From assembly GCA_964622545.1 (NCBI GenBank), contig CAZUQM010000002.1:62001-126000 (forward strand): a stretch of DNA of 64,000 bases, read 5' to 3'. This document shows positions 8,334 to 18,255 of the stretch, in pieces (within the stretch, counting starts at the first letter, position 1; each line of letters starts with the position of its first letter). The DNA is from JAFGLZ01 sp964622545 (GTDB lineage Bacteria; Planctomycetota; Phycisphaerae; UBA1845; JAFGLZ01). Both the position numbers and the translations under genes were made by a program. The notes under the pieces are model-generated. The model was not told the origin of the DNA. It ran no database searches and saw nothing but the letters and a program-made list of their open reading frames with translations.

Positions 8334-9095
8334 CTACACCTCCAACACCGGCCCGACCTCGTAGCGGCTCATGGTGCGGAGCTCGAGGGCGCTGCCGAGG
8401 AGCTGCCGGTGGGTATCCAGCGCCAGGGCCGGCACGTTGTTGTGCTCGCTCAGGTGGGCCAGGGCGACCCAGCGCAGCTTGTCGCCCGCGTGCTCGGCCA
8501 GGAGCTGCGCGGCCTCGACGTTCGAGATGTGTCCGCCCGCCCCGCGGATGCGAGCCTTCAGCTCCGGCGGGTACGGTCCGACCTCGAGCATGTGCGGGTC
8601 GTAGTTGCTCTCGAGGTAGACCGCGTCGAGCCGACTCAACAGCGGACCCAGCCCCTCAAACGGATGGCCCAGGTCGGTCAAGATGCCGAGCTGCCGGTCC
8701 TCGTGATGGATCACAAACCCGACCCCCTCGATGCCGTCGTGCGGCGTGGGGATCGTCTCGACCGAGACGTCGCCGAATTGAAGAATCTCGCCCTGGCAGA
8801 AGTGCCGCACATCGGTCACCCGCCCCAGCCGCTTGGCCAGATTCCGGTGCGATCGTTTGGTCATGTAGATCGGCACCTTGAACAGCCGGTGAAAGATGCC
8901 CGCACATCGACTGTGATCGGAGTGGTTGTGGCTGAGGATGAGGGCGTCACAGCCGCGGATGTCGCGGCCTCGGATGGCCAAACGCTCCTTGGCGCGCCGG
9001 GCGCTGATGCCCGCGTCGAAGAGCAGCCGCACACCGCCCGCCTCGACGTAGATGCAATTGCCGTTGCTGCCGCTCTGCAGCGAGATCGTGACCAT
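8334..9095 (-). CDS. MBL-fold metallohydrolase, YycJ/WalJ-like
   Basis: A 253-residue metallo-beta-lactamase fold protein. The metal-binding motif SHNHSDH is complete, and TPHDGI, ILTDLGH and ALAHLSEHNN supply the later ligands. The N-terminus ISLQSGSNGNC is typical of the YycJ/WalJ group (thought to be 5'-exonuclease-like or a phosphodiesterase). The start at 9095 is chosen because the family begins right before this motif; the upstream Met at 9134 would add 13 unrelated residues. It sits 18 bp upstream of the polymerase gene, so the two may act together in DNA repair, which is inference. Confidence 0.9.
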   Translation of the reverse strand: MVTISLQSGSNGNCIYVEAGGVRLLFDAGISARRAKERLAIRGRDIRGCDALILSHNHSDHSRCAGIFHRLFKVPIYMTKRSHRNLAKRLGRVTDVRHFCQGEILQFGDVSVETIPTPHDGIEGVGFVIHHEDRQLGILTDLGHPFEGLGPLLSRLDAVYLESNYDPHMLEVGPYPPELKARIRGAGGHISNVEAAQLLAEHAGDKLRWVALAHLSEHNNVPALALDTHRQLLGSALELRTMSRYEVGPVLEV

Positions 9096-9992
9096 CCATG
9101 GACTCCGCAGGCTCCGCCGGTGGGACGATTCCATCGTAGCGGCCCGGGCTCACGTTGGCCAGCCCGGCCGGAAGGTGAGGCCTGACGCGGCAGGAAACCG
9201 AGGCCCCTCCGCACCGCTCGCCGCCTCGGCGTAAAAAGCCAAGATGGCTCGGCCGCACAAAAAGGCGAACGAGCCATCGTTGACCGGAGGGAGGGGAAAG
9301 CGTTTTGGGTCATAGACAGGCGCGACGCCCACGGGACCCACGCCCGCAGGCATCGCGCCGGGGTATGTCGGGTGCTCAGCGAACCGGATCCGTGGGACTC
9401 CTCCCCGGACGTCCCACGATGATTCGGTTGTTCTGAGCGTGCCTCACGTGTCGAGCTTGGGGTTTCGGCTCGGATCGGTTCGCGCCTTCGGACCCGGCCG
9501 CGCCGTTGGAAACGCCTCACCCACCGTGAGTATTGCCTCGTTGGGCGGATCTCCCTTCGCGCCCAACGGTGACCCTCTGTTGGTATCCATCCTTGGGAAC
9601 GCCCGGTCGTAGGTTGGCGCCTCGCTTCGCCACCGGGAACCGGTCCGTCCGTTTACCGGACCGCAGATGTGTTACGACGACAATACCCCACACTTGGCAA
9701 ACCGGCAAATCGAAATACCATCGATATGGCTGATTTTCGCCACTTCGTTGCACCCGCTTGCCGACCGCTGAAAATGTTCATCCCCACTGCATCGATGCGC
9801 GGATCTAAGGCCCTAGCAGCAACTAACTACCGTGCCGGATGAGCCGAAAACTCACAGGGCCCTGGGTCGCCGCGAAGCCTTGGCCCGCATCGTCCATAAC
9901 CTCATCCTCGGGACATGGTTCGGCCTCTCGTTTCCAAAACCCTAGACCGGAAGGTACGATGACGGAACGCCAGACCAGAGGAGACCGCAGCC
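9096..9992. other. Long non-coding region with three strong hairpins
   Basis: Nearly 900 bp without a credible gene. Three perfect inverted repeats stand out. GATGGCTCG/CGAGCCATC at 9243-9251 and 9270-9278 continues inward with GCC/GGC. CGTTGGGCG/CGCCCAACG lies at 9539-9547 and 9560-9568. CGGTCCG/CGGACCG lies at 9641-9647 and 9657-9663. None is followed by a clear T-run, so they are not obvious terminators. The region could hold decayed mobile repeats or a structured RNA. Confidence 0.5.
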
Positions 9993-10778
9993 ATGCAAGG
10001 CTCCGCGCCCATCGGGGAGAAGCCCAAACGCTACAAGCTCATCGCGTGCGAGGTGGTCTTCCGGGAAGTCTGCGCCCTGCTCGCCCAGTGCCGCAACGTG
10101 GTCGATCCCGTCTTCCTCCGCAAGGGTCTGCATGACATCGACACCGACAAAATGCTTGCCGAGCTCCAAGAACACGTCGACGCCGTCTCCGCTGAGGAGT
10201 ACGAGGCCGCCCTGCTCGCTTACGGCCGGTGCAACGACGGGCTGGCCGGTCTGCGGGCCCGTGCCGTGCCGCTGATCATTCCCCGCGCCCACGACTGCAT
10301 CACGCTCTTCCTCGGCAGCAAGGAGCGGTACCGCGACGTCTTCGACGCGCATCCCGGCACCTTCTTCCGGACCAGCGGCTGGATCGAACGCGATTTCGTC
10401 AACGAGGCCGAGGGCGTGATGCGAAAGCTCGGCCTGGACAAGACCCGCCAGGAGTACGTGGCCGAATACGGCGAGGAGAACGCCGACTACATCATGCAGG
10501 TCCTCGGCGGCTGGGAGCAGACATACGATCGGCTCATGTTCATCGACACCGGTGTCGCCCGGCCGCTCGACTACGCTCAACAGGTCGAAGAAGAGGCCCG
10601 GCAGCGGGGATGGGCATTCGAGCAGGTCGACGGCGATGTGGGCCTATTGCAAGGCCTGCTGGACGGACCCTGGCATGACGATCGCTTCGTGACGGTTCGG
10701 CCCGGCGAGGTGTTGTGCGTTAGGAACGACGACCAGGTGCTCGAGGCCCGGCCGGCCGCATCGCCCCAAACCGACTGA
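9993..10778 (+). CDS. DUF1638 family protein
   Basis: A 261-residue protein that matches my recollection of the DUF1638 family. Hallmarks are the N-terminal ACEVVFREVCALL, the central YGRCNDGL, and the strongly conserved stretch IPRAHDCITLFLGS (about residues 91-104), then FFRTSGWIERDF. Conserved Cys, His and Asp residues suggest a ligand or metal site, but no reaction is established for the family. Members in anaerobes and methanogens often sit near corrinoid or methyltransferase genes; no such neighbour is present here. The ATG at 9993 follows GAGGAGACC at suitable spacing. Cytoplasmic, no signal peptide. Confidence 0.85.
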   Translation: MQGSAPIGEKPKRYKLIACEVVFREVCALLAQCRNVVDPVFLRKGLHDIDTDKMLAELQEHVDAVSAEEYEAALLAYGRCNDGLAGLRARAVPLIIPRAHDCITLFLGSKERYRDVFDAHPGTFFRTSGWIERDFVNEAEGVMRKLGLDKTRQEYVAEYGEENADYIMQVLGGWEQTYDRLMFIDTGVARPLDYAQQVEEEARQRGWAFEQVDGDVGLLQGLLDGPWHDDRFVTVRPGEVLCVRNDDQVLEARPAASPQTD

Positions 10779-10805
10779 CGCCTCGCCCGCTCCGAGCCGA
10801 GGCGA

Positions 10806-11414
10806 CTACGAAGGTGTCTGATCGCCGGTCGTATCTTGCTGGGAGCCGTCGGTGTCGTCACCGGTGGTGTCGTCGCCGGTCGTGTCGGTTCCCGTCGTGT
10901 CCGTGTCCGTATCCGTCCCGTCCGTCGTCGTCGTGCCGGTGTTCTGATCGGTGGCCGCGGCCGTCGTCGTGCCGTCCTGCGAGTCGGTCGTGTCGGCTTG
11001 CAGATTCTGGGCGACCATCTGGCCCCAGGCCGTAATCAGGCGGTAGACCGGATCATTCGTGTTGACGCCCGAGGTGTCGCCGGACGCGCCCGTCGATGAG
11101 GCCGTGCCCGAGGACGATCCCTTGGATGACGAACCGCTGCTCGACGTGCTCGGGGCCCATCCGGCCGACTGAGCCAGAAACTGGAGTCGGCTGCGTCCCT
11201 CAACGAACTTGGCCACGCGACGGGATGCAACGGTCGCGATGGCCTTGGTCGCCCCGGTGACGGCCTCTTGCAGGATCGTGTTGAACACGGCCTCGGGCGA
11301 GGATCCGGTCGACGAGCTCGAGCCGGTGGTGGTGGCCTCCGGCTGCGAGACCGGCAGGTTCATCGTCTGGAACTGGTTCTGAAACTGATACTGCATCGGG
11401 TTGAGGTCGTTCAT
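10806..11414 (-). CDS. Hypothetical low-complexity protein with Thr/Asp/Gly-rich tail
   Basis: A 202-residue protein of unknown function. The N-terminus is Gln/Asn/Met-rich. A short ordered stretch (about residues 40-85, AVFNTILQEAVTGATKAIATVASRRVAKF) is probably helical. A Ser/Gly linker follows, then a second short ordered block (DPVYRLITAWGQM), and a 60-residue tail built almost entirely of Thr, Asp and Gly. No signal peptide or membrane segment. The ATG at 11414 follows CGGAG at 8 nt. The tail is strongly acidic and could be a flexible or Ca-binding linker; I know no family it matches. Codon pattern follows the genome, so it is probably real. Confidence 0.6.
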   Translation of the reverse strand: MNDLNPMQYQFQNQFQTMNLPVSQPEATTTGSSSSTGSSPEAVFNTILQEAVTGATKAIATVASRRVAKFVEGRSRLQFLAQSAGWAPSTSSSGSSSKGSSSGTASSTGASGDTSGVNTNDPVYRLITAWGQMVAQNLQADTTDSQDGTTTAAATDQNTGTTTTDGTDTDTDTTGTDTTGDDTTGDDTDGSQQDTTGDQTPS

Positions 11415-11760
11415 CGGGCATCGCTCCGTCGATAGCGTAGGGACACTCCGTCTCCGCAGCGACCGCTGGCAAGACCGATGCCACAGACCCCTGCCCGAGC
11501 TCAGTACAAAGCAACCTATTTAGCCCAAACGTGTTAAAATGCGCAAAGACCGTGGGTATCCCGCCCCGCCTGCCCCAGCCGGCGCACACGTTGCGCTGAG
11601 AGGCGCATCGTCCGACCACGGTCGACCGCATGCAAGAGGTGGCGGGCATGTCTCGACGGACGGTTCCGTCTCGGGCCGGGCGTGGGACTCCCACACGGCC
11701 GGACCGCTTTCCAAACTGCATACCCCGCTTTTCATTTTGGTTAGTGCCCGCCAACAAGCG

Positions 11761-11789
11761 TTGACGCTTCGATAAGGAGCTGGTAAACT
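11761..11789 (+). promoter_or_regulatory. Sigma70-type promoter for acsA
   Basis: TTGACG (11761-11766) and TAAACT (11784-11789) are separated by exactly 17 bp. Transcription would begin near 11796, giving a leader of about 110 nt before the acsA ATG. Confidence 0.6.
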
Positions 11790-11815
11790 GCCCGTCTATT
11801 TTGTCAGCCGGCCTG

Positions 11816-11863
11816 CAAGGCCCTGTACAGGTCGACACCGTGCACGGGGCGACACAGGCCTTG
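11816..11863 (+). promoter_or_regulatory. Leader hairpin in the acsA 5' UTR
   Basis: CAAGGCCCTGT (11816-11826) pairs with ACAGGCCTTG (11854-11863) with one bulged C. Inside, GTCG (11831-11834) pairs with CGAC (11850-11853) around a CCGTGCACGG palindrome. It lies between the predicted start of transcription and the gene. No T-run follows it, so it is not a simple attenuator. Confidence 0.5.
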
Positions 11864-11904
11864 GGGTCATTTGAGCGTTTGTATCTTAACAATAGAGGGA
11901 TGTC

Positions 11905-13887
<1,983 letters not shown>

Positions 13888-13987
13888 ACGCCCGTTGATG
13901 GGCTGCGGCTGATACCGTGGCCGACGACGAAGCCGCCGGCTTTGCCGACGACACGACGCCGCAACCGATGTGACGTGGTATTCCCCA

Positions 13988-14032
13988 CCGGCCCCGCGCC
14001 TGGTTCGCCAGATGCGGGGCTGGTTTCTTTCT
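13988..14032. terminator. Intrinsic terminator shared by convergent genes
   Basis: CCGGCCCCGC (13988-13997) pairs with GCGGGGCTGG (14014-14023), ten pairs with one G-T, followed by TTTCTTTCT. It lies 100 bp past acsA and reaches the stop codon of the convergent small gene. Confidence 0.85.
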
Positions 14033-14276
14033 AAGTGATCTCCACCGGTTCGCAGAGGTTCTTCGGGCTGGCCGCGGCGCGGCCGCAGATGTGACAGAGA
14101 TACTTCGCGCCCTTGGCTAGCCGTCCCACCTTGGCCATCTGACGCCTGGAGACCAGCGCGCACAGGTGATTCGCGTGGCCGTTGTGGGCGTCCGAAAGCC
14201 CGCCGGACTCCGGAGCGGTCCGCTTCGTCGTCTTCTTCGCCTTCTTCGTCTTCTTGGCCTTCTTGGCTTTGGCCAT
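14031..14276 (-). CDS. Small Lys-rich zinc-ribbon-like protein
   Basis: An 81-residue protein with two parts. Residues 2-18 are almost only Lys, Ala and Thr (AKAKKAKKTKKAKKTTK), resembling histone H1 or AlgP-like tails and suited to nucleic-acid binding. The rest carries four cysteines (C39, C61, C64, C75) with a CHICGRAA knuckle, consistent with a small zinc ribbon. The start at 14276 is fixed by AAGGAG 7 nt upstream; the longer upstream frame is non-coding. A good promoter lies upstream (14333-14360). I suspect a ribosome- or nucleoid-associated role, but that is inference from composition. Confidence 0.8.
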   Translation of the reverse strand: MAKAKKAKKTKKAKKTTKRTAPESGGLSDAHNGHANHLCALVSRRQMAKVGRLAKGAKYLCHICGRAAASPKNLCEPVEIT

Positions 14277-14313
14277 GGCGCGTCTCCTTTCGATGGTATG
14301 ATGTGCCGTCCAG

Positions 14314-14331
14314 CTTGATTTGCCGATCAAG
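14314..14331. promoter_or_regulatory. Inverted repeat at the transcription start of the zinc-ribbon gene
   Basis: CTTGAT (14314-14319) and ATCAAG (14326-14331) are perfect arms around a 6-nt spacer. The site falls at or just after the predicted start of transcription on the minus strand. It could be a repressor operator or a 5' UTR hairpin. Confidence 0.45.
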
Positions 14332-14332
14332 G

Positions 14333-14360
14333 ATTGTAGATGCATGGCTCGCCCGGTCAA
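14333..14360 (-). promoter_or_regulatory. Sigma70-type promoter for the zinc-ribbon miniprotein
   Basis: On the minus strand, TTGACC (14360-14355) and TACAAT (14338-14333) are 16 bp apart, each matching the consensus at five of six positions. Transcription would start near 14326, about 50 nt upstream of the ATG. Confidence 0.6.
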
Positions 14361-14476
14361 TTGCCCGGGCCAGCGAGAGGACCAGGCGACCGACCGGCAC
14401 GGCCACCGGGCGCCCCAGAATCGCCCCAGACCGCAGGGCGTGCCCAGATACACCCGGTCGCCGCAGCCTGAACGGC

Positions 14477-15964
14477 ATGCAACGCCACCACGGGATCATC
14501 CTGACCCTGATCGTGCTCCTCGGGCTGGTGCTGCGCCTGCTCGGTCTCGGGCATGAATCGCTCTACAGCGACGAGCTCTATACCTGGTATCAGACGAACT
14601 TCGACACGGTCGCCGAGGTGATCAACCAAGGCGTGCGGCCCGACGCCTACCCGCCCGGCTATCAGATCATCGTTCACCTGTGGTGCCGCGTCGCCGGCGA
14701 CAGCGAGGCCATGGTTCGCTTGCCGTCGGCTGTGGCCGGAGCGCTCTGGATGCCGGCCATCTTCCTGCTGGGATGGCGACTCTTCGGTCCCGAAGAAGGC
14801 CTCATCGCGGCGGGCATCATGGCCGTGACCCGAACGCCCATCATGTTCAGCCACGAGGCCCGCTCGTATGCCATGTTCATCCTGGCCGTCATCATCGCGG
14901 CCTTCTTCTGGGCGGGGATCGTCCGTGACCGCCGCACAGGAGACGCCATCGGTTACGTCCTCGCCGCGGCCGCGTCCCTGTACCTGCATCCGTTTGCGGT
15001 CGTGTTCGTGGGCCTGAGCGGCGTGGTGATGGTCGTCGCCTGCCTCCGCGATCGTAAGACGCTGATCATCTGCTGTCTCGCCCACGCGGTCGTGATCCTG
15101 CTCTTCGTGCCCTGGCTGGGCGAGTTCCTGCGGGATGCTCAGACGTACACGTCCCAGTTACGACCGCCGGGCTGGCGGCACATCGTCCGCGTCTACACCT
15201 ACATGTTCAACCACACACCGATTCTGATCGCGCTGGCCGTCGGCCTGCTGGGCTGGCTCGCCGTGGCCGGCGCCAGGCGCGGCCTGTCGCGCACCGAGGG
15301 GCTGCTGATCGTCTGGGCCGTCTTGCCCGTGGCGGTGGTGGTGATCAAGTCGCTCGTTTCGTACCCGATTCTGACGAACCGCAACATGCTGATCTGCATG
15401 CCGCCCGTAGTGCTGCTGGTCAGTCGCGGCATCGCACGGCTGCCCGTCGACGTCCGCTGGCGATCCGCCGCGGCGGTCCTGTTCATCCTGCTGGCCCTGG
15501 CCGACCTCGTCGCGGTCAAGGGTCACTACACCCGCCCTCACAAGACCCAGTTCCGTGAGGCCGTGCAGACCGTCATCGAACACCGCGACAAGGCCCCCGA
15601 CGCGATGATCCTCGGCTGGGCGTGGCTGCCCGACCAGTTCAACTACTACTTCGAACGGCTGGGATCGTCGCGGCGCGTCCATACGCTCCTGGGCCAGGCC
15701 GAGCACGCCCCAGAACTCAGGAAGTTATTGGACCGTACCCGGCCCGACGCGGTCTGGTACATCTACGCCCACCGCCCGGTCGACCCGGACTTGCTCGCTG
15801 TGTTCGATGCCCGCTACCGCCGCGCACACGAGGAACGCCTGATCAAGGCAGGATCTATCCTATTCCGTCGCAAAGATGTTACGACCACCTTCACCACAAC
15901 GAAGCCTACAGCCACACGGCCCCTTCCCTCGCCGACGGCAGGGCCCGATTCCACAGACCGATAG
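14477..15964 (+). CDS. GT39-like membrane glycosyltransferase (ArnT/PMT type)
   Basis: A 495-residue polytopic membrane protein. The acidic loop after the first membrane helix reads LYSDELYTW (about residues 27-35), where the Asp/Glu pair is the catalytic motif of GT-C enzymes that use polyprenyl-phosphate sugars. Roughly ten hydrophobic segments follow, ending in a C-terminal soluble tail. The start at 14477 gives a proper leading membrane helix; an earlier in-frame start at 14303 would add 58 Arg-rich residues that overlap the promoter of the divergent gene. The next gene is a DPM1-like GT2 that would supply the lipid-linked sugar, so the two likely cooperate in envelope glycosylation. Confidence 0.85.
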   Translation: MQRHHGIILTLIVLLGLVLRLLGLGHESLYSDELYTWYQTNFDTVAEVINQGVRPDAYPPGYQIIVHLWCRVAGDSEAMVRLPSAVAGALWMPAIFLLGWRLFGPEEGLIAAGIMAVTRTPIMFSHEARSYAMFILAVIIAAFFWAGIVRDRRTGDAIGYVLAAAASLYLHPFAVVFVGLSGVVMVVACLRDRKTLIICCLAHAVVILLFVPWLGEFLRDAQTYTSQLRPPGWRHIVRVYTYMFNHTPILIALAVGLLGWLAVAGARRGLSRTEGLLIVWAVLPVAVVVIKSLVSYPILTNRNMLICMPPVVLLVSRGIARLPVDVRWRSAAAVLFILLALADLVAVKGHYTRPHKTQFREAVQTVIEHRDKAPDAMILGWAWLPDQFNYYFERLGSSRRVHTLLGQAEHAPELRKLLDRTRPDAVWYIYAHRPVDPDLLAVFDARYRRAHEERLIKAGSILFRRKDVTTTFTTTKPTATRPLPSPTAGPDSTDR

Positions 15965-16079
15965 CTAATCTCGCGGCCGCAGGGGCCGATAAGTCCAACA
16001 ACGGCCGTGCCCTGCGCCGCCCGGCGACGGCGGTCCTCGACCGTTTGTGAAGCGATGCTCGCTATCGATGGAGGCTGTG

Positions 16080-16883
16080 ATGCACGTCTGGCTCGTCCTG
16101 CCCGCCTACAACGAAGCCGACAACCTGCCCGCTCTGCTCGACGGATGCCGTCGACTGCTCGCGGACACCTACCGTCTCTCGCTTCATATCCTGCTGGTGG
16201 ATGACGGCTCGACCGACGGCACGGCCGAGGTCGCGCAACAGCACGCCGCCGGCCTGTCGCTGGAGGTGCTCACCAACGGACGGAATCGCGGCCTGGCCGA
16301 GACCTTCATGCGCGGCATGGTGGCGGCCGCCGCGCGGGCCAATCCGGACGACGTCATCGTCTGCATGGACGCCGACAACAGCCACTTGCCCGGACAGATC
16401 CAGCGGATGACGCGGATGATCCAAGAAGGCTTCGACGTGGTCGTCGCGTCGCGCTACCGCCCGGGATCGGTGATCCGCGGCGTCCCCCTCGTGCGGCGGG
16501 TCCTGTCGCGGTGCATGTCGTGGCTCTTCCGGCTGGTCCATCCCGTGCCGGGCATCCGCGACTACTCGTGCGGCTATCGAGCGTATCGCGCGGGCATGCT
16601 CCAAGCCGCCCTGGCCCATCAGGGCGAGCGGCTGTTCACGACCGAGGGCTTCGCGTGCATGGTCGGCATCCTGCTGCGACTCAGCAAAGAGGACGCGCTC
16701 TGCGGGGAGATACCCCTGGTGCTCCGCTACGACCACAAGATCGGCGAGACCAAGATGAAGGTCGGCTCCACCGTGCTGAAGACCCTTGCCGTGCTGCTCC
16801 GCGAGCGATTGACCATTCGCCAGGCCGCCGACCGGCAGACCGGGTTCGGAAAGACGCCCATGCCTAGTCCCCGCACAACCTGA
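16080..16883 (+). CDS. Glycosyltransferase family 2, dolichyl-phosphate mannosyltransferase-like
   Basis: A 267-residue GT2 enzyme without its own membrane helices. It opens with WLVLPAYNEADNLP, followed by LLVDDGSTDGT, and has the metal-binding CMDADNSH at about residues 97-104. This matches the DPM1 group, which makes polyprenyl-phosphate-sugar donors from nucleotide sugars. The ATG at 16080 lies 5 nt after GGAGG; the upstream frame to 16047 is not needed. It follows the GT39-like gene by about 115 bp and precedes a methyltransferase. The lipid-linked sugar it makes is probably used by its neighbour, which is inference. Confidence 0.9.
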   Translation: MHVWLVLPAYNEADNLPALLDGCRRLLADTYRLSLHILLVDDGSTDGTAEVAQQHAAGLSLEVLTNGRNRGLAETFMRGMVAAAARANPDDVIVCMDADNSHLPGQIQRMTRMIQEGFDVVVASRYRPGSVIRGVPLVRRVLSRCMSWLFRLVHPVPGIRDYSCGYRAYRAGMLQAALAHQGERLFTTEGFACMVGILLRLSKEDALCGEIPLVLRYDHKIGETKMKVGSTVLKTLAVLLRERLTIRQAADRQTGFGKTPMPSPRTT

Positions 16884-16931
16884 CGAAGCCACCGTGGGCC
16901 GCCTGCCACGACCGCATCAGGGAGGAACCTT

Positions 16932-17744
16932 GTGACGCAACTTCAGGCCGACGTCTTCGACCCCCCCAACTGGCCCGCCGCGATGGGCGACGGCTCGAAT
17001 CAACCCGGGCTCGCCATCCCCACAGAGCCGGGGCACCTTCTGGAGCGTTTGACAGGGCTTCGGGAGAGGCCGAAACCCGTAGGCCGGCCGACCTTCGACG
17101 AGGCCTACTACCGCGCCAACTACCGCAATTACGACCGCCAGAACCCGGCCGGGAAGCTCGCCTTCTATCGCAGCCTGGTCGACGACGTCCCCAGGCCCGC
17201 GCAGACGGGGCGGCCGCGCCGGATTCTTGACATCGGCTGCGCCTTCGGCGGGTTCCTCAGCACGCTCGACGAATCCTGGGAGCGATCGGGGTTTGATGCG
17301 TCGGCGTTCGCGATCGCCCGGGCCGTTGAGGCCCTACCGAAAGCGCGGCTTGACCTCGGCAACCTGCCCGACATCCCGTTCGAAGGCCCCTTCGACGCCG
17401 TCACCGCCTTCGACGTCCTGGAGCACGTACGAAACCTTCGTGCGGCGCGCCGCGCGATCCGAGACCGCCTCGCACCCGGCGGCCGCTTCGTCTTCGGCGT
17501 GCCGGTCTACGATGGGCTTAGCGGACCGATCGTCCATCTGCTCGACCGCGATCCCACCCACGTGCACAAGCGGAGCCGCGACTTCTGGCTCGAGTGGGCC
17601 AGCGAGGCGTTCCATGTCGTCGATTGGGTCGGCGTGGTGAGGTTCCTCTTCCCTGCGGTGCACTACTATCTGCATCGACCGACGAGGAGCCTCCGTCGTC
17701 ATGCGCCCGCCATCGTGGTCCTGGCCGAGAACGTAGCGGCCTGA
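16932..17744 (+). CDS. Class I SAM-dependent methyltransferase
   Basis: A 270-residue methyltransferase starting at a GTG preceded by GGGAGGAA. The SAM-binding motif I reads ILDIGCAFGGFL (about residues 98-109), and FDAVTAFDVLEHV matches the motif-IV/post-motif region of the type 11/23 methyltransferases. An N-terminal extension of about 80 residues, with the block FDEAYYRANYRNYD, resembles methyltransferases associated with glycan synthesis. Following two glycosyltransferases, a role in modifying a surface glycan or lipid is plausible. The exact substrate cannot be read from sequence. Confidence 0.88.
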   Translation: MTQLQADVFDPPNWPAAMGDGSNQPGLAIPTEPGHLLERLTGLRERPKPVGRPTFDEAYYRANYRNYDRQNPAGKLAFYRSLVDDVPRPAQTGRPRRILDIGCAFGGFLSTLDESWERSGFDASAFAIARAVEALPKARLDLGNLPDIPFEGPFDAVTAFDVLEHVRNLRAARRAIRDRLAPGGRFVFGVPVYDGLSGPIVHLLDRDPTHVHKRSRDFWLEWASEAFHVVDWVGVVRFLFPAVHYYLHRPTRSLRRHAPAIVVLAENVAA

Positions 17745-17839
17745 GGCTCATCGGGTCTCCGGCGACGCCACGCCCACGGCTGCCCACCGGGAGACCAGCC
17801 CCACGCATTGGCCCCATTGGCCAAGGGATCAGACGGCTC

Positions 17840-17882
17840 TTGACATGGCTCGCTCTTCATGGCAAGATGGCAATATGTCCAT
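17840..17882 (+). promoter_or_regulatory. Promoter and candidate ArsR operator, possibly leaderless
   Basis: TTGACA (17840-17845) and CAAGAT (17863-17868) are 17 bp apart, so transcription would begin at about 17875, which is the ATG itself. An imperfect palindrome ATGGcaATATgtCCAT (17867-17882, 12 of 16 symmetric) covers the -10 edge and start codon. The neighbouring ArsR protein is the obvious candidate to bind it. The -10 is only a moderate match. Confidence 0.5.
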
Positions 17883-18213
17883 AAAGCCTACAGCCCCCCG
17901 ACCCCAGGAGCATTATGAGGCACGGGCCAGAATCGCCAAGGCCCTGGCCAATCCCAGCCGGCTCTGCATGCTCGACGCCCTGGCCGAGCGGGAGATGTGC
18001 GTGTGCGAGCTCACCGAACTCATCGGCGCCGATCAATCCACGGTCTCGAAGCACCTGGCCGTACTGAAGCAGGCGGGCCTGATCGGAGACCGCAGAGAGG
18101 GCTCGAAGGTCTTCTGCCGCCTCAAGGTGACCTGCCTTCGTGGGTTCTGGAACTGCATCGAGACCGTACTCAAGAAGAACCTCGAAGAGCAGCAGGCCCT
18201 GCTCGGACGATGA
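17875..18213 (+). CDS. ArsR/SmtB-family metal-sensing repressor
   Basis: A 112-residue winged-helix repressor. The family core is clear: KALANPSRLCMLDAL, then EMCVCELTELIG with the CxC pair (metalloid-sensing ELCVCEL-type motif, about residues 42-48), and the recognition helix DQSTVSKHLAVLKQAGLI. The C-terminal helix holds another Cys (FWNCIE). Such proteins dissociate from DNA on binding As(III), Sb(III) or soft metals. The start at 17875 is chosen over 17845 because the latter lies inside the -35 box. It is the first gene of the permease/thioredoxin cluster and should autoregulate it. Confidence 0.93.
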   Translation: MSIKPTAPRPQEHYEARARIAKALANPSRLCMLDALAEREMCVCELTELIGADQSTVSKHLAVLKQAGLIGDRREGSKVFCRLKVTCLRGFWNCIETVLKKNLEEQQALLGR

Positions 18214-18255
18214 CCGGCGATCCGCGGCCGATAGCATCCTACGCATAGGTAGACC

